A DNA stretch of 64,000 nt from Flavobacterium degerlachei (GTDB lineage Bacteria; Bacteroidota; Bacteroidia; Flavobacteriales; Flavobacteriaceae). Numbering within the stretch: the first letter of the stretch is position 1; each line of letters begins with the position of its first letter. The stretch spans positions 1-64,000 of the forward strand of contig NZ_FNMV01000013.1 in the NCBI RefSeq assembly GCF_900106645.1, in the 5' to 3' direction. This document shows, piece after piece, positions 1-10,011 of this stretch. Both the position numbers and the translations under genes were made by a program. Under the pieces are notes generated by a model. It worked only from the letters and a program-made list of their open reading frames with translations, searched no databases and had not been told where the DNA came from.

Positions 1-152
1 CTAGATTGCAGATATTCTTTAGGAATCGAATTAACCTCTTTTAAGTAAAGGTGGAGGATTTCATCTCCCTTTTTATAGGAAGTAAGTTCGAAATATTCAA
101 CAATAATTTCTGGCAATAATAACTTGATCAGTTCGCTGTAGGAATCTTGCAT
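1..152 (-). CDS. Partial IS transposase, N-terminal region (ISAon1-like)
   Basis: Reading the minus strand from an ATG at 152 gives about 50 residues with no stop before the window edge. It begins MQDSYSELIKLLLPEII and continues with a YFEL, KKGDEILHLYL and IPKEY pattern. From memory this resembles the short N-terminal-region protein of ISAon1-type transposases common in Bacteroidota, which recognises the element ends. The rest of the element lies outside the window, so neither its completeness nor its terminal repeats can be judged. The element end should fall between 153 and about 400; I could not identify an inverted repeat there. The family call is by resemblance only. Confidence 0.6.
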   Translation of the reverse strand, partial: MQDSYSELIKLLLPEIIVEYFELTSYKKGDEILHLYLKEVNSIPKEYLQS

Positions 153-422
153 TGAGATATATTTTATAAATGCAAAAGTCGTTATTTATATATTTCCCCA
201 CAACATTTAGACTTGATCCTTAACTTATTTGTGTTGAGAATACGTTTTATGATTTCGACTTTTAACGTTAGATCATGTGCTGGTAATCGTTATATTTTAT
301 TATTGGCTTCATGAAATGTTTAATTAAATGTTAAATCAATTTAGTTCTTAGTCATTCTTAGGTATGATTTAAATGAGTTTATGGTTTAATGTGTATTTTT
401 GTGTCCAAAAATATATTTAAAG

Positions 423-2036
423 ATGAAAAAACTGATTTTGTTTTTGGCAGTTATTGGCATGTCAAATTTACAAGCACAAGAGCGACCTAAATTGGTTGTT
501 GGTATCGTTGTTGATCAAATGAAAATGGAATATTTGTATCGGTTTTCTAATGATTTTTCTAATGATGGTTTCAAAAGATTAATGGGGAATGGGTACACTT
601 TTCAAAATATGCATTTTAATTATATGCCCACATATACTGCTCCAGGACACGCTTCTATTTATACGGGAACGACTCCAGCAACTCACGGAATTGTAAGTAA
701 TGAGTGGTTTAGTAGAAAGTTAGGTACGGAAATGTATTGTACTGATGACGCAAGTGTAAGTACTGTTGGAGATGGAACAAAAGAAGAAGGTGAAATGTCT
801 CCTAGAAATCTCTTAACTACTACGATTACTGATGAATTGAGAATGGGTACTAATTTCAAAGGTAAGGTGATTGGAATGAGCCTTAAAGATCGTGGGGCTA
901 TTTTACCGGCAGGTCATTTTGCAAATTGGGCATTTTGGTATAGTAAGACTGGTTCTTTTATTTCTAGTACTTTTTATGGTGAAAAACTTCCAAGTTGGGT
1001 TGAAAAATTCAATGAAGAGAAACACTATATGCCGTATATCAATAAAGGATGGGATTTATTGAAACCAAAGAGTACCTATGATGAAAGTCTAGAGGATAAT
1101 AATCCGTACGAAGGTAAATTGTATAATAGTGCAGCTCCAGTATTCCCTTATGATTTAAAGGATATGTATGCTAAGAATGATGCGGGAGTAATTCGCTCTA
1201 CTCCATTTGGAAATAATTTATTGGCTGAATTTGCGATGAAAGCAATCGAGAAAGAGGAATTAGGGAAAGACAATATCACAGATTTCTTGACTGTTAGTTT
1301 TTCTTCTACAGATTATGTAGGTCATTTATTAGGACCTAGATCGATGGAATTACAAGATACATATTTGAGACTGGATCAAACAATAGCTGAGTTTTTGAAT
1401 TATTTAGATAAAACGGTTGGTAAGGACAATTACTTATTGTTTTTGACTGCAGATCATGCAGGTGCAGAAAATGTTAATTATTTAAAAGATCGTAAATATA
1501 ATGTGAACAGTATAAGTCCTAAAGACATTAGAAATAATTTAAAGGATTTCTCTATCAAAACTTTTGGAGCTGATTTAGTTTTGAATTACTCTAGTTTCAA
1601 TTTATTTTTTAATAAAGAAACTATAAAAGCTAAGAATCTAGATTTGAATGTAGTTAAAGAGGCTTTTAAAGGGTATTTAATGACGCAAGATTATGTAAAA
1701 AGAGTTTATACTGAGGAAGAAATTTTGAAATCAACAGGGAGTGATTATTTTTTAAATTTTATAGCTAAAGGGTATGATGTTACTCAAAATGGGGACATAG
1801 TAATTTTAGACAAACCTGGGTATATTGAATATCAGGGTACTGGTACTTCGCATGGAACTATTTATTCCTATGATACTCACGTTCCTGCTATTTTTTACGG
1901 ATGGCATATTAAAAAAGGGGAGTCGTATAATAAAAAAGAAATTACTCAAATAGCACCAACAATTGCGCAGAAGATAAAAGTTGCATTTCCAAATGGAACT
2001 GAAGCTAATGTACTTGAGGAAGTTTTGAAGGACTAA
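423..2036 (+). CDS. pafA: PafA-type alkaline phosphatase, secreted
   Basis: This is a 537-residue phosphomonoesterase of the alkaline phosphatase superfamily that releases phosphate from organic esters outside the cytoplasm. The first 19 residues form a signal peptide ending in QAQ. Residues known from Elizabethkingia PafA appear in order and at nearly constant offset: D31, nucleophile T72 in YTAPGHAS, N93, K155 and R157 in SLKDRG, D297 and H301 in TDYVGH, D344-H345 in TADHAG, and H477 in GTSHGT. The Lys/Arg pair marks the PafA monoesterase class. A longer frame opens at a TTG at 399, but that TTG lies inside a -7-like box (394-401) and would spoil the signal peptide, so the ATG at 423 is chosen. 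The gene stands alone and converges on lysA. Confidence 0.93.
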   Translation: MKKLILFLAVIGMSNLQAQERPKLVVGIVVDQMKMEYLYRFSNDFSNDGFKRLMGNGYTFQNMHFNYMPTYTAPGHASIYTGTTPATHGIVSNEWFSRKLGTEMYCTDDASVSTVGDGTKEEGEMSPRNLLTTTITDELRMGTNFKGKVIGMSLKDRGAILPAGHFANWAFWYSKTGSFISSTFYGEKLPSWVEKFNEEKHYMPYINKGWDLLKPKSTYDESLEDNNPYEGKLYNSAAPVFPYDLKDMYAKNDAGVIRSTPFGNNLLAEFAMKAIEKEELGKDNITDFLTVSFSSTDYVGHLLGPRSMELQDTYLRLDQTIAEFLNYLDKTVGKDNYLLFLTADHAGAENVNYLKDRKYNVNSISPKDIRNNLKDFSIKTFGADLVLNYSSFNLFFNKETIKAKNLDLNVVKEAFKGYLMTQDYVKRVYTEEEILKSTGSDYFLNFIAKGYDVTQNGDIVILDKPGYIEYQGTGTSHGTIYSYDTHVPAIFYGWHIKKGESYNKKEITQIAPTIAQKIKVAFPNGTEANVLEEVLKD

Positions 2037-2052
2037 TTTAGTTTGAAGTCAT

Positions 2053-2089
2053 AAAAAAAGCTGTGTTTTTGTAAACACAGCTTTTTTTT
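2053..2089. terminator. Bidirectional terminator between pafA and lysA
   Basis: The arms AGCTGTGTT and AACACAGCT enclose a short loop. An A run lies on one side and a T run on the other, so the hairpin can end both convergent transcripts. Confidence 0.85.
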
Positions 2090-2105
2090 ATGGCTCTCTA
2101 TTTTT

Positions 2106-3323
2106 TTAAACAGTAGCTTCTATTGGTAATGGAATTTGATTTTTTAATAAATCTTCAAAAGTTTCATGTGCACGGATTAAATATCCTTGACCATTCATCC
2201 ATAAAACTTCAGCTGGTCTGTATCTAGAGTTATAGTTCGAAGCCATTGAATAGCAATAAGCACCTGCATTTCTAAAACTTAAAATATCACCTTCTTTTAT
2301 TTCAGGAATTCTTCTGTTATTAGCAAAGGTGTCTGTTTCACAAATATATCCTACAACTGAATAGAATCTTTCTTTCCCTTTTGGATTTGAGATATTATCA
2401 ATTTGGTGTTGTGAACCATATAACATTGGGCGGATTAAGTGATTGAAACCACTATCGACACCTGCGAAAACTGTTGAAGTTGTTTGTTTGATTACATTTA
2501 CTTTTACTAAAAAAGATCCTGCTTCACTAACTAAAAATTTTCCTGGTTCGAAGATTAGAGTTAACTCTTTTCCGTATTCTTTGCAAAAAGCGTTGAATCT
2601 TTTAGAAAGTTTTTTTCCTAACTCTTCAATATCTGTTTCGATATCATCTTTTTTGTAAGGAACTTTAAATCCACTTCCGAAATCTAAAAATTCTAGGTTT
2701 TTAAAGTTTTTTGCAGCATCAAACAATATTTCAGCAGCATATAAAAACACTTCGATATCAAGGATGTCAGAACCTGTATGCATGTGAATACCTACAATGT
2801 TCATTTTAGTATTTTCAACAATACGAACTAAATGCGGTAGCTGGTGAATTGAGATACCAAATTTACTGTCTATGTGACCTACTGATATATTTGTGTTACC
2901 ACCTGCCATAACATGCGGGTTGATACGGATACATACAGGAACATTTGGATGTTTTGCACCAAATTGCTCTAATATAGAAAGGTTGTCAATGTTTATTTGA
3001 ACTCCCATTGCGTTTACCTCTTCGATTTCTTCAAGAGATACTCCGTTTGGGGTATAGAATATTTTTTCTGGTGCGTATCCCGCATGAAGACCTAAAAGTA
3101 CTTCTTGAATAGAAACGGTATCTAAACCGGATCCCATTTCTCTTAGTAGTTGAAGGATGGCTACATTAGACAATGCTTTCATTGCGTAATTGATACGCAA
3201 GTTATCTACCTTAGAAAAAGCTTTTGTTAATCTATTGTATTGCGATTTTATTTTTTCGGCATCGTAAACATATATTGGACTGCCAAATTGTTCTGTTAAC
3301 TGAAGTAAGTCTTTTGGTTGCAT
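2106..3323 (-). CDS. lysA: Diaminopimelate decarboxylase
   Basis: This cytoplasmic PLP enzyme converts meso-diaminopimelate to L-lysine and CO2, the last step of lysine synthesis. At 405 residues it has the usual length for the fold III decarboxylases. Visible motifs are K49 in NYAMKA (Schiff-base lysine), HTGSD at 182-186, FGSGFK at 215-220 (phosphate-binding glycine loop), EPGKF at 259-263, and CET at 328-330, where the cysteine comes from the partner subunit's active site. The start is supported by a good promoter 17 nt upstream. The family also contains ornithine, arginine and carboxynorspermidine decarboxylases, but the motif set fits LysA best. Confidence 0.92.
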   Translation of the reverse strand: MQPKDLLQLTEQFGSPIYVYDAEKIKSQYNRLTKAFSKVDNLRINYAMKALSNVAILQLLREMGSGLDTVSIQEVLLGLHAGYAPEKIFYTPNGVSLEEIEEVNAMGVQINIDNLSILEQFGAKHPNVPVCIRINPHVMAGGNTNISVGHIDSKFGISIHQLPHLVRIVENTKMNIVGIHMHTGSDILDIEVFLYAAEILFDAAKNFKNLEFLDFGSGFKVPYKKDDIETDIEELGKKLSKRFNAFCKEYGKELTLIFEPGKFLVSEAGSFLVKVNVIKQTTSTVFAGVDSGFNHLIRPMLYGSQHQIDNISNPKGKERFYSVVGYICETDTFANNRRIPEIKEGDILSFRNAGAYCYSMASNYNSRYRPAEVLWMNGQGYLIRAHETFEDLLKNQIPLPIEATV

Positions 3324-3339
3324 TGTTATGGATTTTTAG

Positions 3340-3370
3340 CAAATTTATTATTCTTTTATGAATACGGCAA
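3340..3370 (-). promoter_or_regulatory. lysA promoter (-33/-7)
   Basis: Read on the minus strand this is TTG-N20-TAAATTTG, an exact match to the Bacteroidota consensus TTG-N(17-23)-TAnnTTTG. The -7 box ends 16 nt before the lysA ATG. Confidence 0.75.
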
Positions 3371-3444
3371 GCGAATATTGAAATTGTAACAATTTATAAC
3401 AAAATGTTTTAAATTGAACAAAAATAACTGTTTTACAAAAAAAT

Positions 3445-3560
3445 GGGTGAGGGATAGTAGTGAAAAGCCCGCAGACACTAGAGCGATAGCGAAAGTGACG
3501 AGGACTTGTAGCGGATAGCCCGACGCAGCAGGAACGATAGTGTATGCTGGGACACCCCAT
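3445..3560. repeat. GC-rich intergenic element with GATAG words
   Basis: The gap between lysA and gltD (3324-3621) contains a block visibly richer in G and C than its surroundings. The word GATAG occurs four times, at 3453-3457, 3485-3489, 3514-3518 and 3536-3540, in similar contexts. The long minus-strand reading frame across it (3348-3641) is not protein-like. It resembles short repeated extragenic elements I recall from other flavobacterial genomes; copy number cannot be judged here. Confidence 0.5.
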
Positions 3561-3564
3561 AAAC

Positions 3565-3600
3565 AAAAAAAGCTGCCAGAAATTACTTTTTGACAGCTTT
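3565..3600 (-). terminator. gltD terminator
   Basis: The arms AAAGCTG and CAGCTTT, with one internal mismatch beyond them, are followed on the minus strand by a T run. The hairpin starts about 20 nt after the gltD stop. Confidence 0.8.
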
Positions 3601-3621
3601 ATTGATCGTATTTTATGTTTA

Positions 3622-5076
3622 CTATAAGCTTGGCAAATCACCGCTTCCTTTTGTAGGCAAGTTTGTAGACCCCATCAAATATAAATCAACTTCCCTAGCG
3701 GCCTCACGACCTTCAGAGATTGCCCAAACAATTAGCGACTGCCCTCTGCGCATATCTCCAGCTGTAAATATGTTAGGTACATTCGTTTTATAATTTGTTG
3801 CTTTGTAGTTGCTTCGCATGTCTAGTTCTAAGCCTAGTTGACTGCTTAAAGTCTTTTCAGGACCAGTAAAACCTAAGGCTAGTAATGCTAAATCACATGG
3901 CCAAGTTTTCTCTGAACCTTCTTTTTCTATTAGTTCTGGTCTTTGTCCTGGAGTTATTTTCCAAGATACTTCAACAGTTTTAAGTCCAACCAATTCGCCG
4001 TTTTCATTTGCGATAAATTCTTTAGTGTTTATCAACCAATTTCTGTCACAGCCTTCTTCGTGTGAAGAAGATGTTTTCAATTGCAAAGGCCAAAATGGCC
4101 AAGGCGTAGTTTCGCTTCTTCCTACTGGAGGTTTAGGCATGATTTCGAAATTAGTAACTGATTTTGCACCATGTCTGTTTGAAGTTCCTACACAGTCAGA
4201 ACCCGTATCTCCACCACCTATAACGATAACATCTTTACCAGTAGCTTTGATTTGGTCAGGAATTTCTTCTCCGTAAATCACCTTAGTTTGCTGTGTCAAG
4301 AAGTCCATAGCTTGAACAACTCCTTTTGTTTCAATCCCTTTTGTAGGTAAGCTTCTTCTTTCAGTAGCACCACCACACAAAACGATTGAATCAAATTCAT
4401 TCAATTGGTCCACACTATAATTAACACCAACATTTACATTGGTTTTAAAAGTGATTCCTTCTGCTTCTAGAATTTTCACACGTCTGTCGATAATTCCTTT
4501 TTCTAATTTGAAATTTGGAATTCCGTAACGTAGTAAACCTCCAATTGCATTGTCTCTCTCAAAAACAGTTACAGTATGTCCTGCTCTGTTTAATTGTTGT
4601 GCAGCTGCAAGTCCAGCAGGTCCAGAACCAATAACGGCTACTGTTTTTCCTGTTCGTACTGCTGGTGTTTGTGGTTTTATCCATCCTTCTGCAAAACCTC
4701 TTTCGACAATATTTTTTTCAATATTTTCAATAGCAACAGGCTCTTCTATGATTCCTAAAACACATGATTTCTCACATGGAGCAGGGCATAAGCGACCTGT
4801 GAATTCTGGAAAGTTATTTGTTGATTGCAATATTTCCAATGCACTTTGCCATTCTTCTTGATGTACCATGTCGTTAAAATCAGGAATTAAATTTCCTAAT
4901 GGACAGGAACTATGACAAAATGGGATTCCACAATCCATACATCTTGAACCTTGTTCTTTTATTTTTTCTTTAGACAACGGAATCGTAAACTCGTTATAGT
5001 TTGATACACGTTCCGTAACTATTGTGTTGCTTTCGTCCGTTCTATTGTATTCTTTAAATCCACCTATTTTTCCCAT
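3622..5076 (-). CDS. gltD: Glutamate synthase, small (beta) subunit
   Basis: This 484-residue subunit of NADPH-dependent glutamate synthase passes electrons from NAD(P)H through FAD and iron-sulfur clusters to the large subunit. The N-terminal cluster cysteines appear in CMDCGIPFCHSSCP and CPAPCEKSC. The FAD dinucleotide fold is GSGPAGLAAA near residue 150, and the NAD(P) fold is GGGDTGSDC near residue 290. The ATG is 2 nt past the gltB stop, so the two genes form one transcript and are probably translationally coupled. Length and motif order are normal for the family. Confidence 0.95.
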   Translation of the reverse strand: MGKIGGFKEYNRTDESNTIVTERVSNYNEFTIPLSKEKIKEQGSRCMDCGIPFCHSSCPLGNLIPDFNDMVHQEEWQSALEILQSTNNFPEFTGRLCPAPCEKSCVLGIIEEPVAIENIEKNIVERGFAEGWIKPQTPAVRTGKTVAVIGSGPAGLAAAQQLNRAGHTVTVFERDNAIGGLLRYGIPNFKLEKGIIDRRVKILEAEGITFKTNVNVGVNYSVDQLNEFDSIVLCGGATERRSLPTKGIETKGVVQAMDFLTQQTKVIYGEEIPDQIKATGKDVIVIGGGDTGSDCVGTSNRHGAKSVTNFEIMPKPPVGRSETTPWPFWPLQLKTSSSHEEGCDRNWLINTKEFIANENGELVGLKTVEVSWKITPGQRPELIEKEGSEKTWPCDLALLALGFTGPEKTLSSQLGLELDMRSNYKATNYKTNVPNIFTAGDMRRGQSLIVWAISEGREAAREVDLYLMGSTNLPTKGSGDLPSL

Positions 5077-5078
5077 GA

Positions 5079-8000
5079 CTATGCTATTAATTCTTCAATT
5101 TTCTTTTCATCTGCCATTCTTTGTAATGCTATTTTGTAATCAGTAGGCATTACTTTGACAAAATGGTTGGTTTGGTTTTCCCAGTCTTCCAAAATTCTTT
5201 TGGCTAATGGGCTGTTGGTATACATAGAGTGATTTTTAATTAAACGTTTCAGTTTTACTAAATCTTCGTTTTCCAATGTTTCCAATGCTACCATTTCCAT
5301 ATTGCATAATCCATTTTCGAATTGTTTTTTCTCATCGAAAACATAGGCAACACCCCCACTCATTCCGGCGGCGAAATTTCTACCTGTTTTACCCAGCACT
5401 ACGACTGTTCCTCCGGTCATGTACTCACATCCGTGATCTCCAATTCCTTCGACAACCGCGATTGCTCCAGAATTTCTTACTCCGAAACGTTCACCAGCCA
5501 TTCCGTTTATGTAGGCCTCACCCGTTATGGCTCCGTAAAGTGCCACATTTCCTATGATGATGTTTTCTTCCGGTTTGAAGGTAGCAGTAGGCGGAACTTT
5601 AATAATTAATTTTCCTCCTGAAAGCCCTTTTCCTAAATAGTCATTACAGTTTCCGTGAATTTTAAATGACAATCCGTTTGTTGCAAATGCACCAAAACTT
5701 TGTCCAGCTGAACCTGTGAAATCTACTAATATGGTATCCTCAGGTAATCCTTGTGCACCGTATATTTTTGAAATTTCATTACTCAAAATGGCACCCACAG
5801 AACGGTCTGTGTTTTTAATGTCAAATGTAACTCTTGTTTTTTCTTTTCTATAAATAGAAGGAATCGCTGCTTTTATAATTTCAAAATCAAGTACATTATC
5901 TAGTGCATGATCTTGAGTTGTTGTATTATGATTTGGTACTGATTTAGCTTCCTCTGGTTTATAAAGGATGTTAGATAAATCTAAACCGCTTGTTTTGTAA
6001 TGCTTGATGGCTTTGTTGACATTCAGTTTTTGTGACTGTCCTACCATTTCTTTTAAGGTTCTAAACCCTAATTGTGCCATGATTTCTCTTAACTCTTCAG
6101 CAATAAAATACATGAAGTTAATAACATGCTCTGGTGTTCCTTTAAAGTTCTTTCTTAGTTCAGGATCCTGAGTTGCAATTCCCACTGGGCAAGTATTCAA
6201 GTGACAAGCTCTCATCATGATACAACCTGATGCTACTAATGGTGCTGTTGCAAAACCAAATTCCTCAGCTCCAAGTAAGGCAGCAATAGCGACATCACGA
6301 CCTGTTTTTAGTTGTCCGTCACATTCTAATACTACACGACTTCTCAAATCATTTAAGATTAAAGTTTGTTGTGCTTCTGCAAGTCCAAGTTCCCATGGAA
6401 TACCTGTATGTTGTAAAGAAGTTAATGGAGCAGCTCCAGTTCCTCCGTCGTATCCTGAAATCAAAATTACATCCGCTTTTGCTTTAGCAACTCCGGCAGC
6501 AATTGTTCCAACACCTACTTCAGAAACTAATTTTACGTTCACACGAGCTTCACGATTGGCATTTTTTAAATCAAAAATCAGTTGAGATAAATCCTCAATA
6601 GAATAAATATCATGATGTGGAGGAGGAGAAATCAAACCTACATAAGGTGTAGAGTTTCTCACTTTTGCAATCCATGGTACTACTTTTGCACCAGGTAATT
6701 GTCCACCTTCTCCCGGTTTTGCACCTTGAGCCATTTTAATTTGGATTTCTTTGGCACTAGTCAAATAATTGATAGATACTCCAAATCTTCCAGAGGCAAC
6801 TTGTTTGATGGCACTATTTTTAGAATCACCGTTTAAGTCTTTTATGAAACGTGAAGGATCTTCTCCTCCTTCACCAGAATTACTTTTTCCGCCAATTCTA
6901 TTCATGGCAATTGCCAAGTTTTCATGAGCTTCCTGACTGATAGAACCATAAGACATGGCACCAGTTTTGAATTTTTTCACGATTTCAGTCCAAGGCTCGA
7001 CTTCGTCAATTGAGATTGGATCTAGGTTGTTGAATTCGAATAAACCTCTAATTGTCATTAGGTTTTTACTTTGGTCATTAACCATTGTAGAATATTCCTT
7101 GTAACTCTCAGGGCTGTTTAATCGTACTGCTTGTTGCAATTTTGCAATTGTAGTTGGATTAAACATATGTTTTTCACCTGTTCTTCTCCATCTGTAAATA
7201 CCACCAATTTCCAAAGGTAAAAGGCTGGCGATTTTAGAATTTGGAAAAGCTTTTTGGTATCTTTTTTTAATTTCTTTTTCCACTTCAATGATTCCAATAC
7301 CTTCTATTCTTGAAGGAGTATATGGGAAATATTTTGTGCTGAAAGTTTTGTTTAAACCTAATATTTCAAAAATTTGGGCAGCTCTATAAGAATGTAAAGT
7401 AGAAATTCCAATTTTGTTCATGATTTTCAGAATCCCTTTTGCAATAGCTTTATTATAGTTTGCAATTGCGTAATCTGCTTTTATATCAGTAATAAAACCT
7501 TTGTTTACCTCGTCACGGATAATTTCATTTACCAAATAAGGGTTAATAGCACTAGCGCCGTAACCAAATAATAAAGCAAAATGATGTGGTTCTCGTGGTT
7601 CAGCTGATTCGATAATAATTCCGAATTTTGAACGAACCTGTAATATATTCAATGAATGATGAATATAGGAACATGCTAATAACATTGGTATTGGAGCCAT
7701 TTCTTCGCTTACACCTCTGTCAGATAGAATGATAATGTTATATCCTTCCTGAACGGCTTTGTAGGTAGCTTGTACACATTTTTCTAATGCGCGTTCTAAA
7801 CCATTAGCTCCTTTTTCTATTTTATATAAAGTAGATATTGATGCTGATTTAAAATCAGGATGATCAATGTTTTTTATTTTATCTAAATCCTCTTTTGAAA
7901 TAACAGGATTCTGGATTTTAAGTTTTTTACAATGTTTTGATTCAATATCGAAAATATTGTAATCGCCACCAATTGCTAAACTGATATCGGTAATTATTTC

Positions 8001-9593
8001 TTCACGAATACCATCCAAAGGAGGATTAGTAACCTGAGCAAATAACTGCTTGAAATAGTTATATAAAAGTTGTGGTTGATCTGATAATACTGCTAGCGGA
8101 GTGTCATTACCCATAGAGCTAATGACTTCGGTTCCTTTAGCACTCATTGGGTTTATAATCGTCTTTAAATCCTCAATAGTATATCCGAACAAACGCAATC
8201 TTGTTTCGAAATCAATATTTTCTGTAGGCGTTTCATTATTCGTATACGGTACCTTTGCCAATTGCAGTAGGTTCTCGTTTAACCATTTTCTATAAGGACG
8301 TTTGGTTACGATTGCATTTTTAATCTCATCATCTTCAATGATACGACCTTCGTTCATGTCTACAAGGAACATTTTTCCCGGCTCTAATCGACCATGTTGT
8401 ACTACATCTTCCGGTTTGATGTCAAGAACACCAATTTCAGAAGCCATAATTACGAAACCGCCTTTAGTAAGTGTATATCGAGAAGGACGTAGTCCATTTC
8501 TATCCAATAAAGCACCAATAACATTACCATCAGTAAACGGAATAGAAGCAGGTCCATCCCATGGTTCCATGATACAAGCATTGTATTCGTAAAATGCTTT
8601 TTTGTCATCAGACATGGTTTGGTGTTTTTCCCAAGCTTCAGGAACGACCATCATCATTGCTTCTGGTAACGAACGACCAGTCATCAATAATAATTCGATA
8701 ACCATATCCATAGAAGCAGAATCAGATTTTCCTTCTAATATAATAGGAAACATTTTTTTGATGTCATCTCCAAAAATGTCACTTTGCATTAATTCTTCAC
8801 GGGCGCGCATTCTGCTGACATTTCCACGAAGCGTGTTTATTTCTCCATTATGACACATATAGCGAAATGGTTGTGCCAATTCCCAAGAAGGGAAGGTATT
8901 TGTAGAAAAACGCTGGTGAACTAGAGCAAGCCGAGTCACTAAATCAGTATCTGATAAATCAGTATAGTAACCGCTAATGTCTTCCGGCATTAGTAGTCCT
9001 TTATATATTATAGTAGTGGTAGACAAACTAGAAAAATAGAACATATGACTTTCCGAAATTTTAGAATTTCGTATTTGATGTTCTGCTATTTTTCTGGCTG
9101 CAAAAAGTTTGGCGTTGAACTGTTGCTCAGTTAAATCCAATCCGTTTTTGCTAATAAAAATTTGTTTTACCGTAGGTTCTTTTTCGGCTGCAATTTTTCC
9201 AAGATAAGCAATGTCGACTGGTACGTCTCTCCAGCCTAAGACATTCAATTTTTGATCGCGCACTGCACTTTCAAAAGTATCCATGCAAAATTTGACTTGG
9301 TTTTTCTTTTTTGGTAAAAAGACCATTCCAACAGCATACTCTCTTGTTTCTGGGATTTCAAAGTCACATACTTTTTTAAAGAAATCATGTGGGATATCAA
9401 AAAGAATTCCAGCTCCATCTCCAGTTCTTCCATCTGCACTAACTGCGCCACGATGCTCTAATTTAATTAGGATATCTAGTGCTTTATGAATGATGTCGTT
9501 AGACTTAATTCCATTTAAATTACAAATAAATCCCGCTCCACAGTTGTCGTGCTCAAATTCGGGAAGGTAAAGGCCTTGTTCTTTAACTTTCAT
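5079..9593 (-). CDS. gltB: Glutamate synthase, large (alpha) subunit
   Basis: This 1504-residue subunit makes two glutamates from glutamine and 2-oxoglutarate. It starts with a 17-residue leader; the next residue, C18 in CGAGF, is the family's Ntn-hydrolase nucleophile, exposed when the leader is removed. After the class II glutaminase domain come the central domain, the FMN/2-oxoglutarate barrel with [10 protein letters not shown], the 3Fe-4S cysteines in [15 protein letters not shown] near residue 1115, and the C-terminal GXGXG beta-helix. It is first in the gltB-gltD operon. A minus-strand TATTTTTG at 9610-9617 could be its -7 box, but no good -33 element is visible. Confidence 0.96.
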   Translation of the reverse strand: MKVKEQGLYLPEFEHDNCGAGFICNLNGIKSNDIIHKALDILIKLEHRGAVSADGRTGDGAGILFDIPHDFFKKVCDFEIPETREYAVGMVFLPKKKNQVKFCMDTFESAVRDQKLNVLGWRDVPVDIAYLGKIAAEKEPTVKQIFISKNGLDLTEQQFNAKLFAARKIAEHQIRNSKISESHMFYFSSLSTTTIIYKGLLMPEDISGYYTDLSDTDLVTRLALVHQRFSTNTFPSWELAQPFRYMCHNGEINTLRGNVSRMRAREELMQSDIFGDDIKKMFPIILEGKSDSASMDMVIELLLMTGRSLPEAMMMVVPEAWEKHQTMSDDKKAFYEYNACIMEPWDGPASIPFTDGNVIGALLDRNGLRPSRYTLTKGGFVIMASEIGVLDIKPEDVVQHGRLEPGKMFLVDMNEGRIIEDDEIKNAIVTKRPYRKWLNENLLQLAKVPYTNNETPTENIDFETRLRLFGYTIEDLKTIINPMSAKGTEVISSMGNDTPLAVLSDQPQLLYNYFKQLFAQVTNPPLDGIREEIITDISLAIGGDYNIFDIESKHCKKLKIQNPVISKEDLDKIKNIDHPDFKSASISTLYKIEKGANGLERALEKCVQATYKAVQEGYNIIILSDRGVSEEMAPIPMLLACSYIHHSLNILQVRSKFGIIIESAEPREPHHFALLFGYGASAINPYLVNEIIRDEVNKGFITDIKADYAIANYNKAIAKGILKIMNKIGISTLHSYRAAQIFEILGLNKTFSTKYFPYTPSRIEGIGIIEVEKEIKKRYQKAFPNSKIASLLPLEIGGIYRWRRTGEKHMFNPTTIAKLQQAVRLNSPESYKEYSTMVNDQSKNLMTIRGLFEFNNLDPISIDEVEPWTEIVKKFKTGAMSYGSISQEAHENLAIAMNRIGGKSNSGEGGEDPSRFIKDLNGDSKNSAIKQVASGRFGVSINYLTSAKEIQIKMAQGAKPGEGGQLPGAKVVPWIAKVRNSTPYVGLISPPPHHDIYSIEDLSQLIFDLKNANREARVNVKLVSEVGVGTIAAGVAKAKADVILISGYDGGTGAAPLTSLQHTGIPWELGLAEAQQTLILNDLRSRVVLECDGQLKTGRDVAIAALLGAEEFGFATAPLVASGCIMMRACHLNTCPVGIATQDPELRKNFKGTPEHVINFMYFIAEELREIMAQLGFRTLKEMVGQSQKLNVNKAIKHYKTSGLDLSNILYKPEEAKSVPNHNTTTQDHALDNVLDFEIIKAAIPSIYRKEKTRVTFDIKNTDRSVGAILSNEISKIYGAQGLPEDTILVDFTGSAGQSFGAFATNGLSFKIHGNCNDYLGKGLSGGKLIIKVPPTATFKPEENIIIGNVALYGAITGEAYINGMAGERFGVRNSGAIAVVEGIGDHGCEYMTGGTVVVLGKTGRNFAAGMSGGVAYVFDEKKQFENGLCNMEMVALETLENEDLVKLKRLIKNHSMYTNSPLAKRILEDWENQTNHFVKVMPTDYKIALQRMADEKKIEELIA

Positions 9594-10011
9594 GCTTAAT
9601 AGTTTTTTACAAAAATAAAGTATTCGGTAGTTTTAATGTATTAAAAACGGGAATTATGACATATTTTTGCAGTAATAGTATAAAAACGTTGAATAAATAA
9701 TAATAATAATTTTTAACCATGGCTGAATTATCAAATTAATAATCACTTTTGGTTAAAAATGCAGAAATTAACAAAAAATAGAGGGGAAATGCTACTTCTG
9801 CGTCGAAAATTTCAAACGATATAGTATTAAGAGACTCCTAATTTTCAAATGCTTTATTAAGACAATAATTGTGCTGAAATATTCAAAATTTTGAAGAAAA
9901 TTAGGTTTCCTTTTTTAAATGGGAAAAAGATTTCTCTTTTTAGATGAATTTTGCTATTTTTGTGCCACTTATATTCTGAAATAAATTCAGGATCCAGACA
10001 AATTCTATATT
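9594..10011. other. 418-bp gltB-sucC intergenic region
   Basis: The region separates divergent gltB and sucC. It holds a plus-strand TATTTTTG at 9662-9669 and a perfect 10-bp inverted repeat (TTTTTAACCA at 9710-9719, TGGTTAAAAA at 9750-9759). The loop carries a minimal open frame, MAELSN-stop, from an ATG at 9719. A palindrome TTCAAAATTTTGAA lies at 9882-9895. A second TATTTTTG at 9955-9962, 50 nt before the sucC ATG, is the likelier sucC -7 box. No gene of useful length is present. Confidence 0.5.
9955..9962 (+). promoter_or_regulatory. Candidate sucC -7 box
   Basis: TATTTTTG matches TAnnTTTG and lies 49 nt before the sucC ATG. No clear TTG is found at the expected -33 position, so the call rests on one box. 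Confidence 0.45.

Noticed and set aside
399..422. Upstream TTG start for pafA
   Set aside because: It lies in a promoter-like box and would put eight residues before the signal peptide; the ATG at 423 fits better.
3445..3560. GC-rich block as a tRNA or small stable RNA gene
   Set aside because: No cloverleaf, no T-loop sequence and no promoter pattern were found.
3348..3641. 97-residue minus-strand open frame between lysA and gltD
   Set aside because: It crosses the gltD terminator and the GC-rich repeat block, has a Cys- and Ser-rich unnatural composition and no family resemblance.
6217..6585. 122-residue plus-strand frame
   Set aside because: Lies wholly inside gltB on the opposite strand; Ser/Thr/Pro-rich composition is that of a reverse-frame shadow.
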